Assembly (NCBI GenBank): GCA_010909165.1
Contig: MU008205.1
Coordinates: 346,130 to 410,129 of the forward strand
Source of the DNA: Anthoceros angustus
Taxonomy: Eukaryota > Streptophyta > Anthocerotopsida > Anthocerotales > Anthocerotaceae
Direction of reading: 5' to 3'
Length of the DNA stretch: 64,000 nucleotides
The notes beneath the pieces were generated by a model that was given only the letters and a program-made list of their open reading frames with translations, had not been told where the DNA came from and made no database searches. Numbering within the stretch: position 1 is the stretch's first letter; each line of letters opens with the position of its first letter. This document shows, one piece after another, positions 30,241-41,113 of the stretch. The translations under genes were made by a program, and so were the position numbers.

Positions 30241-30759
30241 AATGACTTTTACCTATTTATCTTATACTTTTTCTTTGAGTTTGAACAGCCCAGTTGGACA
30301 AATTTGTTCCAGTTAAGTCGTTCCCGTTTTCCTAGCGCGCCGACCTCCCTCATGTGTGGTCTTCGGTAGACTGGGCAGGCCGACCTCCCTCGGGTGTGTA
30401 GTCTTTGGGCGATTCTTTCTAAAAATACTGAAAATATTTTATTGATATTTTAGATATAGATATGTAAAAATATTTTTTTCCTTTTACAAAGTAAAGTCAT
30501 TTTTCTCATTCCAAAAGTTTACCGCTTCTATCATTAAACAAAAGGGGGCGAGCCCGCCGGGCTCTTGACGAGGCTGTGAAGAGGCCGCGGTTTTAAGATG
30601 GTGTAAGAGTTTTAAGGGCCCGCATTCTTCAAGCTGCTATCGGCACCGTGCTTCTCTGGTTCTCTCGTCTTCGTGCTTCTCGGTTAGTCCAGACGAGGGC
30701 TTCGATTGTGTTTGCTATCTCCATCAGGTCGGTGTGTGTCTTAAAAGCCTGAGCAGTCA

Positions 30760-31770
30760 ATGGCTTGGTGGGCCAAGAGGGGGAGTGCCAAGGAGCTGGT
30801 AGTGGGGGCGGAACTCCTTGAGGTGCGGTTCGTCAGGTTGCACTGCATCCGATCCGGACCCGGAGAGCTGGGGCAGAAAGGCGTGTTTACGGTGCCAAGG
30901 AGTGCCGCGGACGGCGTCCTGCGGCCTCTCGGCCCCTTCCACGAGACTCTGCTCCTTGCCCAAAGTCTTCCGCCAACGCAGCTGCCGGCCATATTGACTT
31001 CCCTGGCTGCACTCCGCGGGGTGATGTGGTATTGCTCCTCCTACGCAGGTAACAGAAGGGAGCTCGACCGGCAGGCCAACGTCCGCAGATTCTGCCAATC
31101 GGTCAAGGGGATCCAACTACTCCAGGTAGCTGTTGCTGAGCTTCTTAACCTCCGGGAGCTCGTGTACCAGCAACCGAGGCCGGGAACGATTTTGAGGCGG
31201 TGCTCACCCCAGGAGATCAGGGAGGAGTTGAACCTGCCGGCTCCTGCGACCGAGGAGGAAGCTTGGTTGCCCTCGAGAACCCACAGGCGGCACAGACCAT
31301 CATGGACTACAACGAGTGGCTGTCGGAGAGGGTGATGGCCATGCAAGGTGTGAACGATGAGCGGGACGTGGATGCCTTGGTTGCGTACGTGGAGGGCCTC
31401 AGCGCTCCCGCAGCTGAGAGGGGAGAGTGCAGCAAGTCAGCTGCAAAGCAGAGACGCCGGGTCCGCCGAAGGAATCAATCCCAGCAGAATGACATCCGCA
31501 GCCAAGGGTCCAACGGCAGACACGGTCCTCTGTACCCAGCAGATCTGCTACAAGTTCTTCCCCAGCGGCAAGGTTGTGGTGAGTGCGAGGTCGATGAGGC
31601 TGGCGCTCGACGAGCAGTTGGTTCCATAAGGCCTGCTGCTGATGAGCTCGAGGAGGAGGCTGCCGCTCGAGAACAAGTGCGTGCACCATGGCTGGAGTGG
31701 AAGGAAAACTCCGTCAGCTTAATCCAGCTGCTGTTTATCCTGCCCTACCCTGCAATGCCTCTTGTTTTTG
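30760..31770 (+). pseudogene. SKL copy 2, frame broken
   Basis: Starts at ATG 30,760 (MAWWAKRGSAKELVVG). First frame to about 31,250: AELLEVRFVRLHCIRSGPGE, PRSAADGVLRPLGPFHETLL, LRGVMWYCSSYAGNRREL, VAVAELLNLRELVYQ and RRCSPQEIREELNLPAPATE. The second frame continues from about 31,265: MDYNEWLSERVMAMQGVNDE, RDVDALVAYVEG, GECSKSAAKQRRRVRRRNQ, then QGCGECEVDEAGARRAVG and an Ala/Glu-rich helix. The SKP1-like pattern, the DERDVDALV module and the Arg-rich stretch are all kept, so the broken frame near 31,180-31,265 may be a recent mutation or a sequence error (GTGTACCAGCAACC here, GTGTACCAGGCAACC in copy 3). Confidence 0.6.
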
Positions 31771-32234
31771 AGCAGCTAGGTGGCTGAGCCATATGTAGCC
31801 ACGGTGCAGTTTCCATTACAAATGTATGTGGCAGTTATGTCTTACATTACATTACAAATGATGTATGACCCTAGTGCAAGATCCCTAGGTGACGACTTGT
31901 CCATGTCTCGAAGTGTTTGTGCCATGGCCGAGATATGTAAAAATATTTTTTTCCTTTTACAAAGTAAAGTCATTTTTCTCATTCCAAAAGTTTACCGCTT
32001 CTATCATTAAACAAAAGGGGGCGAGCCCGCCGGGCTCTTGACGAGGCTGTGAAGAGGCCGCGGTTTTAAGATGGTGTAAGAGTTTTAAGGGCCCGCATTC
32101 TTCAAGCTGCTATCGGCACCGTGCTTCTCTGGTTCTCTCGTCTTCGTGCTTCTCGGTTAGTCCAGACGAGGGCTTCGATTGTGTTTGCTATCTCCATCAG
32201 GTCGGTGTGTGTCTTAAAAGCCTGAGCAGTCAAT

Positions 32235-33240
32235 GGCTTGGTGGGCCAAGAGGGGAGTGCCAAGGAGCTGGTAGTGGGGCGGAACTCCTTGAGGTGCGGT
32301 TCGTCAGGTTGCACTGCATCCGATCCGGACCCGGAGAGCTGGGGCAGAAAGGCGTGTTTACGGTGCCAAGGAGTGCCGCGGACGGCGTCCTGCGGCCTCT
32401 CGGCCCCTTCCACGAGACTCTGCTCCTTGCCCAAAGTCTTCCGCCAACGCAGCTGCCGGCCATATTGACTTCCCTGGCTGCACTCCGCGGGGTGATGTGG
32501 TATTGCTCCTCCTACGCAGGTAACAGAAGGGAGCTCGACCGGCAGGCCAACGTCCGCAGATTCTGCCAATCGGTCAAGGGGATCCAACTACTCCAAGTAG
32601 CTGCTGCTGCTGAGCTTCTTAACCTCCGGGAGCTCGTGTACCAGGCAACCGAGGCCGGGAACGATTTTTGGAGGCGGTGCTCACCCCAAGAGATCAGGGA
32701 GGAGTTGAACCTGCCGGCTCCTGCGACCGAAGAGGAAGCTTGGTTGCCCCTCGAGAACCCACAGGCGGCACAGACCATCATGGACTACAACGAGTGGCTG
32801 TCGGAGAGGGTGATGGCCATGCAAGGTGTGAACGATGAGCGGGACGTGGATGCCTTGGTTGCGTACGTGGAGGGCCTCAGCGCTCCCGCAGCTGAGAGGG
32901 GAGAGTGCAGCAAGTCAGCTGCAAAGCAGAGACGCCGGGTCCGCTGAAGGAATCAATCCCAGCAGAATGACATCCGCAGCCAAGGTCCAACGGCAGACAC
33001 GGTCCTCTGTACCCAGCAGATCTGCAAGTTCTTCCCCAGCGGCAAGGTTGTGGTGAGTGCGAGGTCGATGAGGCTGGCGCTCGACGAGCAGTTGGTTCCA
33101 TAAGGCCTGCTGCTGATGAGCTCGAGGAGGAGGCTGCCGCTCGAGAAACAAGTGCGTGCACCATGGCTGGAGTGGAAGGAAAAACTCCGTCAGCTTAATC
33201 CAGCTGCTGTTTATCCTGCCCTACCCTGCAATGCCTCTTG
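32235..33240 (+). pseudogene. SKL copy 3, near-identical tandem duplicate of copy 2
   Basis: The ATG equivalent to copy 2 lies at 32,233, but a one-base difference in a G run (AGAGGGGAG versus AGAGGGGGAG) breaks the leader. The main frame 32,207-32,947 then runs from about 32,275 through the SKP1-like halves (VRFVRLHC ... WYCSSYAGN; AAAAELLNLRELVYQATEAG; CSPQEIREELNL) and the module DYNEWLSERVMAMQGVNDER-DVDALVAYVEG without the break found in copy 2. It ends at TGA 32,945 inside the Arg-rich stretch (RRRVR-stop, CCGCTGA against CCGCCGA in copy 2). So copies 2 and 3 carry different defects. Confidence 0.6.
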
Positions 33241-33404
33241 TCGTTGAGCAGCTAGGTGGCGAGCCATATGTAGCCACGGTGTTTCCATTACAAATGTATG
33301 TGGCAGCTATGTCTTACATTACATTACAAATGATGTCTGATCCCTAGTGCAAGATCCCTAGGTGTAGACTTGTCCATGTCTCGAAGTGTTTGTGTGCCAT
33401 GGCC

Positions 33405-35200
33405 GAGATAAGTATTCCCTGGTTCTGTAAATTTATCAGCTGTGGTACCAATGTGTTTCACAGATTTGATGTTGCACTAACTGCTGTCCAGAGAGAATTA
33501 CAGCAAGAGAAGCTGTAGAGAAGCTCATGAGCTCAAGCTCTGCACATATCTGTTTATGTTTTGTTGCCATAGGTTGAAGCATGTGCTGACCACTGGAATA
33601 CGATCGGCTGTACATGTACAGGCTAGAGCAGTGGTCATGGGTCTGCACTTTTGTTAGCAATGCAGCGAGCAATCGCGCACAGCTTTGGGGTGCCAGCTTG
33701 GAGCGAGAGCTCATGGAACCTACCCTTGCCTTGTCTTGACAAGGCCGTGTTTTGAGACTGCAGTCTTCGCATTGTCCTGGCTACAGCTGCCGCCTGCCGA
33801 TGCCCTGAGGTTGTAGCATACATATGACGTGGGAATTCGCTTTACTGTCTCCTGACAAGTGATCACTCACCAGCTGGCAATACCGTAGTGAATGCGGTTC
33901 GCATCGCCCGTTCCTTGGCTATAATTTACTCCCTGCCCAGCCCGTGTGAAAGTCCAAGCTGAAGGACCCGACTTCAGGCAGATGCATGAAGGGAAGCTGC
34001 TTCGCGATCGCGGACGTCTCGCCGCTGTCACTTCAACGTCTTTATGTCGGCACCTCTTCAAGTACAATGTTAATGTGCATTGCACACAATCGGGTGGGCA
34101 TGCCCTGAATATTTTCAGAGACAACGAATGATTCGATCGTGACCTGCAGCGTACATACTGAGGGTGAGCGCTGGCCATGGAGTGTAGACTGAAGAGGAGC
34201 GCGCTCGAGGTGCCCAGCGGATGCATCTCCTACAGGTGTCGATGCTGCTTGGGAGCCCGGGACTCGCTGGCTGCGCACAGAAATTTGTGAGTGATCCGCC
34301 GCCCACAGATCCTGTTGCAGAGCAAGTATGTACATATCGGTACGTAGAAGTTACGCGTGGAGTAGGCGTTTGTAACCAGTCTATACTCATGCTGTACGCA
34401 GGTACATACATCATGTATGGATCCGGGCACCAAATCCATCCAGCCGCGTTAAAAGAAGGAAATAGAATTCCACTTGGACGGAATTTCAGTTCTGGGACTT
34501 GGTACTTCACAACTTGAACCCTGGTGTGCCTAAGCTACTTCCACTCCCTTTCAGGCGCCCCATGCAAGTACGGATCTAAGCGACGGATGCTTAACAGCGG
34601 CCTTCTTATTATAAGTATGTGTCCATTTTGGCCTAGAAGGTGCGAGCCTGCCAAATGTGCAAAAGAGGATGGCAACTGCGGCCCGCGGCTCACTTGCACC
34701 TTGCAAACATCTCCCGTCCTCGGGACTCGTGTGATTACTCGCACCCGTAGACGGACATATATACATACATATGTCGCATACGTGGTTTCTACATATATTT
34801 GTACGTAGGCGGTTTCACAGGCGTGAGCCTGTCCTGTTGATGCGGAACTGGCTGACAGCACTGTGGTACATTTGATGTTCTTGTCAGTAGGGTTCTGTTC
34901 CCATCCAACCGAGGCCCGGCCCAGCCACTGGCTAATAATAAGACCTCCACCAGACTGTTAAACAACGACTTATTACCCACACGGTCTGTCTGCCACTGTT
35001 TGAGTGCGGGCAGATGCATGGCGGATGTATCAAGTCCTTGTCGGGAAAGGGAAACAGCGAAGAATTTGTTCGACCCACCAGTCCAGCTCGGAGTCATGTT
35101 ATCGAAAGGCATCCATAGGATTCGAGCTGGAATCGGATACATTTTGGTTGCAAAAAGACACCAGAGGTGCAGAGCCAGTTGTAGACAGTAGACCGTAGGT
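33405..35200. other. 3' flank shared with SKL copy 1, then unannotated sequence
   Basis: 33,405-34,050 aligns with 13,940-14,760. From 34,050 to 35,200 no gene is supported; the sequence includes AT-rich palindromic stretches (ATATATACATACATATGTCG at about 34,757). Confidence 0.45.
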
Positions 35201-35214
35201 GTTGTCAAGGCTGT

Positions 35215-35515
35215 GTGTGAAACACAAGCACAGCATCTTTTGTTTTCCCTCCAGATTTCGGAGATACAGGTCGATGTGGAACACAAGCACAGCCCCCCTC
35301 CTTTTCCCTCCAGAGTTTGGGTTCCACACAAGCACAGCCTCCTTTCATTTCCCTCCAGAGTTTGGGTTCCACACAGGCACCACTTTGAGTTCCACACAAG
35401 CACAACCTCCCTTGTTTTCGCTCCAGAGCTCGGAGATATAGGTTGATGTGGAACACAAGCACAAGCCACATTTGCTTTTCCCTCCAAAGTTTGGAGACAG
35501 GTTGAGATGAAGGTG
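35215..35515. repeat. Minisatellite of ~55-65-bp units (CACAAGCACAGCC...TTTTCCCTCCAGAG)
   Basis: Five to six imperfect units built from CACAAGCACAGCCTCC, TTTCCCTCCAGAGTTTGG and GTTCCACA or a variant GAGATA(T/C)AGGT(C/T)GATGTGG. The minus-strand frames over it are long (for example 34,789-35,592, 267 codons) but repeat-driven. Confidence 0.8.
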
Positions 35516-35832
35516 GCTATAATGTACAACATGGCAAGAGTCATTCTTGGGGAAGCGGTAGCAATAGCTAGCCTTTGTATTCTCATTTTCACAAGGATAA
35601 GGTAAGAGGGCAGCTAGATGCAGTCAGAAACTAATATCGGTCACACCCTATGTACAAAGCAGGAGGAGGAAGGAGGCCACAGAACATACACACACACCAC
35701 ATCCAGCATGCCCAATCCATGCCCGCCGCATATGGAGACTGCCAATGTGGTCCCTAGGGCAAGCAGCAAGAGCGAGAGCAGTAGTTGCGGTGAAGAAGAA
35801 GGTGAAGAAGCAGAGACAGATGGTGGGTTAGG

Positions 35833-36093
35833 TCAGAGGCGAATGGCGCACATGGCTCCCAAGGGCGCGCTGCTGTTGGTGCCCTGCGAATGCGCCAGAG
35901 GCCTTCTGGTAGGCACCATCCTCCAGCTCCGGCTCCTGGGATCGTAAACCTGAAACAACATCACCCCCTTCTTCCTGCCGGCCCCTTCAGGCTGGAGTGA
36001 TATGAAGGTGTTCGGACCTATCTCAGTCAAGCTTACGGTGCTGCTAAATTTGATGAAATCTGCGCTGCTTTGACGGTATGGAAGGATGCTCAT
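35833..36093 (-). pseudogene. Possible F-box/kelch-type protein tail
   Basis: An 86-codon minus-strand frame starting at ATG 36,093. It contains RKKGVMLFQVYDPRSRSWRM followed by VPTRRPLAHSQ and ends PLGAMCAIRL. The element VYDPRSRSWR is typical of a kelch-repeat blade as found in plant F-box proteins, which recruit substrates to SCF ligases through SKP1. Just one blade is visible and no F-box, so this is at most the last exon or a fragment. The interval 35,616-35,830 upstream on the plus strand holds no gene. Low confidence. Confidence 0.3.
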
Positions 36094-36669
36094 TTTCCGT
36101 TGTTGTGCGGATCACAGAGTTTCTCTTGGGATTTTGCCCGGGCTGAAGTAGGATGAACGGCAGTGAGTGATGGAATGTGACCCTAAGGATGGATATGAAT
36201 GGCCTTGCAGTCGACCATCAGTTCACTCTTGTGTACGGGTCAACACTTGAGAACAACCCGCCGGGATGTTAATTATGAAGAAGCTTGTTGGTTTGGATGC
36301 TTGGAAGGATGAAGACTTGGGATGCGAATGCCCGTAAATATGCACGCACCATTCCTCTTTGTTCCCCTGCTAAGTTTGGAAACGAACTGTATCAGTATAC
36401 GCGCTGATGGAGTCATCTCCTTGCAGAGCTTGAGGGTATAACAGATCAGCAACAATGTTTGGCAAGTCTACGATTGCTGTGACAAACGGCCGGGTTGAAT
36501 GGCAGGACTGTTGGAAGGTGAGATATTTATTCAGAATCTTGTCATTGTTGTAGCTGCCCATGTGCTAGGTACTCTCTTAGACTATATTTCTCAGTTTCTT
36601 TCTTGAACCAAGCATGTGAGAAGCCAGTGAATCAAGAGATGACACATTTACAACAGATATCTGCTGTAG

Positions 36670-37010
<341 letters not shown>

Positions 37011-37339
37011 AAAGAAGTACTGTCCCACAGCAGGTTGCGTCACCTTCAATTGCTCTGCATTGTTTGCACCTCTTGTTGAAGAAGCAGCATCACTGTCCCG
37101 GGTCCCTTCAAGTCCCCGTCCCAGCAGTTCAGGTCTGTTGGTCATATTTGCACTCTAAAAAACTGTCCTGCGTAATTTCTGGGAACAAGTTCACATGTTG
37201 GCTTTGTGATTGTGTTCAGGGATATGACAAGATTTTGACGTATGAATGAGAATCACAGGAGCTGCTGGTGACTGATGACATGACTACTGTTCACAGTGGT
37301 CGGCATTGAGGCAATTTCGAACATCAAATCGGGGAACGG

Positions 37340-37440
37340 GGACACCACGCTGATGTGTGTGTCGCCAGCGGTTTGGTGAAAATGTATGCGAACTGTGGCA
37401 GCATGAAAGATGCTGCGGAAAATGCGAGAGGATGGTACGT
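37340..37440 (+). pseudogene. PPR gene fragment 2
   Basis: Plus-strand frame VASGLVKMYANCGSMKDAAE corresponds to the PLS-class PPR signature (LVKMYA-CGSM-DA). It is isolated, with unrelated sequence after about 37,440. Orientation is opposite to the relics at 15.7-16.7 kb. Confidence 0.7.
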
Positions 37441-37889
37441 GGAGAGCTCCCAGGAATTCGAGCGCGACGCGCAAAATCCAGATCCACAAACGGCATGCGC
37501 AGGAGCGCTGGAGCTGGAGCCGGCATCCATTTCGTTGGGTTGAACCTGTCTTCCTTATAAAGCTTACTTTTTTCCCAAGCGGCGCCGAGCCCTGTTTCTC
37601 TGCTCGGAACGAGCTGGTACCTGCAGCACTGAGCCCTGTCAGCGTCGGCAGCGTTGGTGAACTCTATGTGCAGCCAAGGCATCCACGACACGCTCAGCGC
37701 TAGTTGGACGAGGCGGCAGGCCCAGCAACTGCTTCCCCAGGGGCTTCAAAATCGAAGGCATCATATATGGGCTTCATAAGCTTTGAAATCAAAAGCATCA
37801 CAGGCACCACAGGCTTCGAAATCGAAGGCATCATTGGCATCATGGGCCTGGGATGTCCGACATATGAGGTCCCAGTCCTTCAACTCCTC

Positions 37890-38320
37890 TCAACGAAAGC
37901 CAGCACTGCTGAAATGGTAGGGAGCCCGGCCGGCAGCTGCCCAGGAGGAAGACTGTTGGCCAGATTCCCAAGTCTCTTGAAATGGGCCCAGACGCCGCAG
38001 AGGGCCCTCCGCCACACTCCTTGGCGCCGCAAACGTGCATACCTGCAGCGCTTCGCATCCGATCGACTGAAGTCTCAAGTACCGCATCTCTTGATCACCA
38101 CCTTCATCACTACCAGCTTCCAATGATCACTCTCCCTCTTGGCACCCCCCTTACCAGCCATCCTTTCCTTCTTCACTACCTGCTTCGAATTCTCATTCTT
38201 CCTCTTGGCAACCCCCTAGTTACCAGCCATGCTTTCCTCCTTCACTGCCTGCTTCGAGTTCTGTCTTCCAATTCCTCTTGGCATCCCCCTTACCAGCCAT
38301 GCTCACGCTTTATACACAGT
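37890..38320 (-). pseudogene. SKL copy 4: N-terminal half with triplicated leader
   Basis: Minus-strand frame 37,890-38,123 reads EMRYLRLQSIGCEALQVCTF, then AAPRSVAEGPLRRLGPFQET, matching the POZ-like half of the other copies; it stops soon after. Before it lie three tandem ~70-75-bp copies of the leader (each begins GGCATGGCTGGTAA or variant, then GCCAAGAGG and GAAGCAGG-AGTGAAG), at about 38,140-38,310, in mixed frames and with a TAG in one. The SKP1-like second half and the Arg-rich stretch are missing. Confidence 0.55.
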
Positions 38321-38679
38321 CCCCGACTTAAGGCAGACAGCACACAGCATTAGCGCGGGCCGTGGCCACCACCGCGCCAGGAGATTGCAAGGGAACAAGA
38401 ATCAATGGGGGTACGAAGTATGGCTGCCTCGATCGTGATGAAACAAACATCGATATACCCTCAGCATTGCATATTTAGCCGCATATGTAGCCGATAGCTC
38501 CTTGGCTCACGACAACAACTGCCATACTCCCGGTATCAGCTAATGGCTCAAAATACTTCCAGTATTTGAGAATCCGGAGGATATCTCATGCACGGCAGTC
38601 ACCACTCCCGTTTCTCCTTGGCCCTTGGCCTTCGAAGCGCCGGCCCCATAGGTTATATGGACATCCATACCACCTTCAC

Positions 38680-38930
38680 TACAACAAGGCAGCACAGTTT
38701 ATGACGGGGACGGAATGACGCCGATTGTTGTTGAGCGTCGTTGCTACGCCGTTTCCGCGGTCTATGTTATGGAAGAATGTGAGCGGGTTAGGAAGTAACC
38801 GCGCAAAAAACGACGCCCAATGTAAGCGTCGATCTTCGCGAGTTTATCCGGTCACACATGACTTTGCGAATGGGATTAAACGCCACATTACTGGATATCG
38901 GAAGCCAGCGCAGGGTAAACGGTAAACTCT
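38680..38930 (+). mobile_element. Possible CACTA-like terminus with ACGCCG/CGTCG subterminal motifs
   Basis: CACTACAACAAGG at about 38,677 resembles a CACTA 5' terminus and is followed by repeated GACGCCGATTG / GCGTCGTTG / GACGCCCAATG / GCGTCGATC motifs in both orientations up to about 38,840. No opposite end was found. It lies immediately downstream (minus sense) of SKL copy 5 and may have truncated it. Confidence 0.4.
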
Positions 38931-39625
38931 GTGCTCATCCCTATCCGCGGCGGCAGCCCTGGTGTCCTCAAAGTCCAGAACGAAGTCATCCACGTCCCGC
39001 TGATTCGAACGAGCGGGCGCCACCACCTGCAATCGCCTGGGGTGCAATCGAATCCCTCCGAAAAGCTTCCCAGGCAAAGCCTGCCTGTTGCATGAGGTCC
39101 CAGATCTCAAACTCCTGCGCAGCGACAGCCACCTGGCGGAGTTGGGTTCCTTGGACTGATTGGAGCAATCTGTGGATGTTCGCCTCTCGGTCTTCCCTTC
39201 TGCTGTTAACTACGCTAAAGCAGGAGTGCGCTGCAAGCACCTTCAGCGTTGCAACCGTAGCGACCTCAGCCGGCAGCTGCCTAGGAGGAAGACTGTTGGC
39301 CAGTTCCCGAGTCTCTTGGAATTGACCCAGACGCCCCAGAATGCCGTCCGCCACACTCCTTGGCGCTACAAGCATGCATTCCTGCGCAGGCTCCTCTAGA
39401 TCTCCCTCTATGGATGCGATCGACATCAACTTCAAGTAGCGAAGCTCAGCGCTGTCCTCCTTCACTATTTGCTTCCCACTCTTCCTCCCTTCCTCTTCCT
39501 CTTGCCTCTTCCTCTTGAACCCCGCTTTATTAGCCATGCCTTTCACTACCTGCTTCATACTCTTCCACTCTTTCTCTTCCCTCCTCCTCTTGCACCCCGC
39601 CTTATTAGCTCATGCTCATGCTTCA
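38930..39625 (-). pseudogene. SKL copy 5: duplicated leader, SKP1-like halves, internal loss
   Basis: The frame 38,986-39,558 starts MKQVVKGMANKAGFKRKRQE; a second leader copy lies just before it (about 39,560-39,625). It continues AELRYLKLMSIASIEGDLEE, PRSVADGILGRLGQFQETRE, LKVLAAHSCFSVVNSRRE, LLQSVQGTQLRQVAVAAQEF and EIWDLMQQAGFAWEAFRR, then is lost near SIAPQAIAGG where CSPQEIR is expected. The family module reappears in another frame at about 38,940-38,990 (NQRDVDDFVLDFED, cf. DERDVDALVAYVEG), so an internal deletion plus frame change separates them. The Arg-rich stretch is absent; CACTA-like sequence follows. Confidence 0.55.
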
Positions 39626-39629
39626 GGCA

Positions 39630-41110
39630 GTCAGCGACCCGTGGCCGTGGCCGTCACCACGGTTGAGAAATCTCTATTGCAAGGGAACAAGAATAAGTGG
39701 GGCACCAAGTATGGCTGCCTCTTAATAAACAAACATCAAATCTCAAACATTTCACCGGGGAGGGGACGTAGGAGAAGGCCTTATCCTACATGCAGGCGCA
39801 GGGTGTCAAGCTCTCTTGCAGCGTAGTGGAAGATCCTTCTCGCCCAATGCTATTACTTTTAGCTCCCCAACCATAGCACATATAGACCAGGATAGACCTC
39901 CAATTAACTAGTTCTCCGGCTATAGGTCCCAGCTTCTCTCGGACCTGGCATGTCCATCATCCCCGTTTACAATGGGGCAACGGACCTCCCTTGGGTGTGG
40001 CCTTCAGCGCGACGTTTCCCTTTTATAAAGATAAAAGCCTTGTCACTCAGTAATTCAAAGTGCACAAGCCGAAGTCTCCTGTGAACTTGTGAGCGTAAAT
40101 TTCATCTTCAGCCAAAAACATTACGCATAAGGTTCCCGCCTCGGTGAAAAACAAGTGATTCTCAACGATGCATATATAGCTAATAGTTCCTTGGCTCACG
40201 AAAACAAGCGGAAATTTCGGCTTCAACAAGAAAAAACATTACATATAAGGTTCCCGCCTCGATGAAAAGCAAGTGATTCTAAACGATGTATATATAGCTG
40301 ATAGTTCCTTGGCTCGCAGAAACAAGCCCTCGGTCTTTGGTTACAAGCGGTACGAGTAATACTCAATCCTTATTCTACGAATTAAAAATAATAAAATATG
40401 CATTAAAAATAAATAAAAATAGACAGTGAAAGAAAAAACGAACCTCAAGATACAATATAGCCCATAGGTCCTTGATTATCAGTCCAAGAGCTTGTCTTCA
40501 TGAACCACAGAAAATAGAAGTTGAAATTTCACCAAATAGGAATATAAAAATGATAAATTATAATACATAATATATATAATAAATTAAAATATAATTCGCA
40601 TATTCCTATGATCAAGTTCTCTGCATAGACTCTCAAGTGCACACTCATGAACAGCCCAGCTAGTTATGTGCGCGAGACCAAACTTCCATATCACACTTTA
40701 TCCGTGTAAGTTTCTAAGCATTAAGAGTTTTCTGCCATGACATCGCCTTCATTCTCAAGTGGCAAGTGTAGGGCTTGAGATGAGAAGCACTACCAAGGAA
40801 GTACAAACAATAGAAGCTTGGAGAATGAGAATGCATTCCTCTTTAAGGTCATTGGGTGCCCCATTGGTTGACAACTCATGAGGCCACTACTCATCCGTCG
40901 GGATTGTGACAAACCTCCATCTCAGTCTCAAGGTGCACCATTGACAAGATCTCATGATGTGCACTAGATACTTCTTGCTTAACATTCCTTTCGTGCGCCT
41001 TGGACAATGTTTGGGTGGGCAGCAACTATGTTATACGCTTGAAAAAACATATCTCTATTACTCCAAGACGCACGATACATACTTACCCATTATATTCTTG
41101 ATCCATTGTT
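39630..41110. repeat. Intergenic, with a ~122-bp tandem duplication at 40,077-40,325
   Basis: Unit: GAAATTTCGGCTTCAACAAG-like start, CATTACATATAAGGTTCCCG, AAGTGATTCT-AACGATG, ATATATAGCTGATAGTTCCT, TGGCTCG, present twice in tandem; a related piece lies at 38,480-38,520. The rest (40,330-41,110) is AT-rich. No gene is supported. Confidence 0.65.
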
Positions 41111-41113
41111 CAT

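Larger units (their letters stand above)
30461..33405. repeat. Tandem duplication, unit ~1.47 kb, each carrying an SKL copy
   Basis: Unit 1 (30,461-31,934) and unit 2 (31,935-about 33,405) both begin TATGTAAAAATATTTTTTTC and share the promoter-side flank, the SKL coding region and the 3' flank. At the junction, 31,920-31,940, the 3' flank (GCCATGGCCGAGATA) runs straight into the start of unit 2. Beyond 33,405 the flank continues as in copy 1 (13,900 onward), so unit 1 lost or never had that part. Confidence 0.9.

Noticed and set aside
34789-35592. 267-codon minus-strand frame with repeated EPKLWRE-K-GGCACV
   Set aside because: Its length comes from a 55-65-bp minisatellite whose unit lacks stops; no signature of a real protein repeat.
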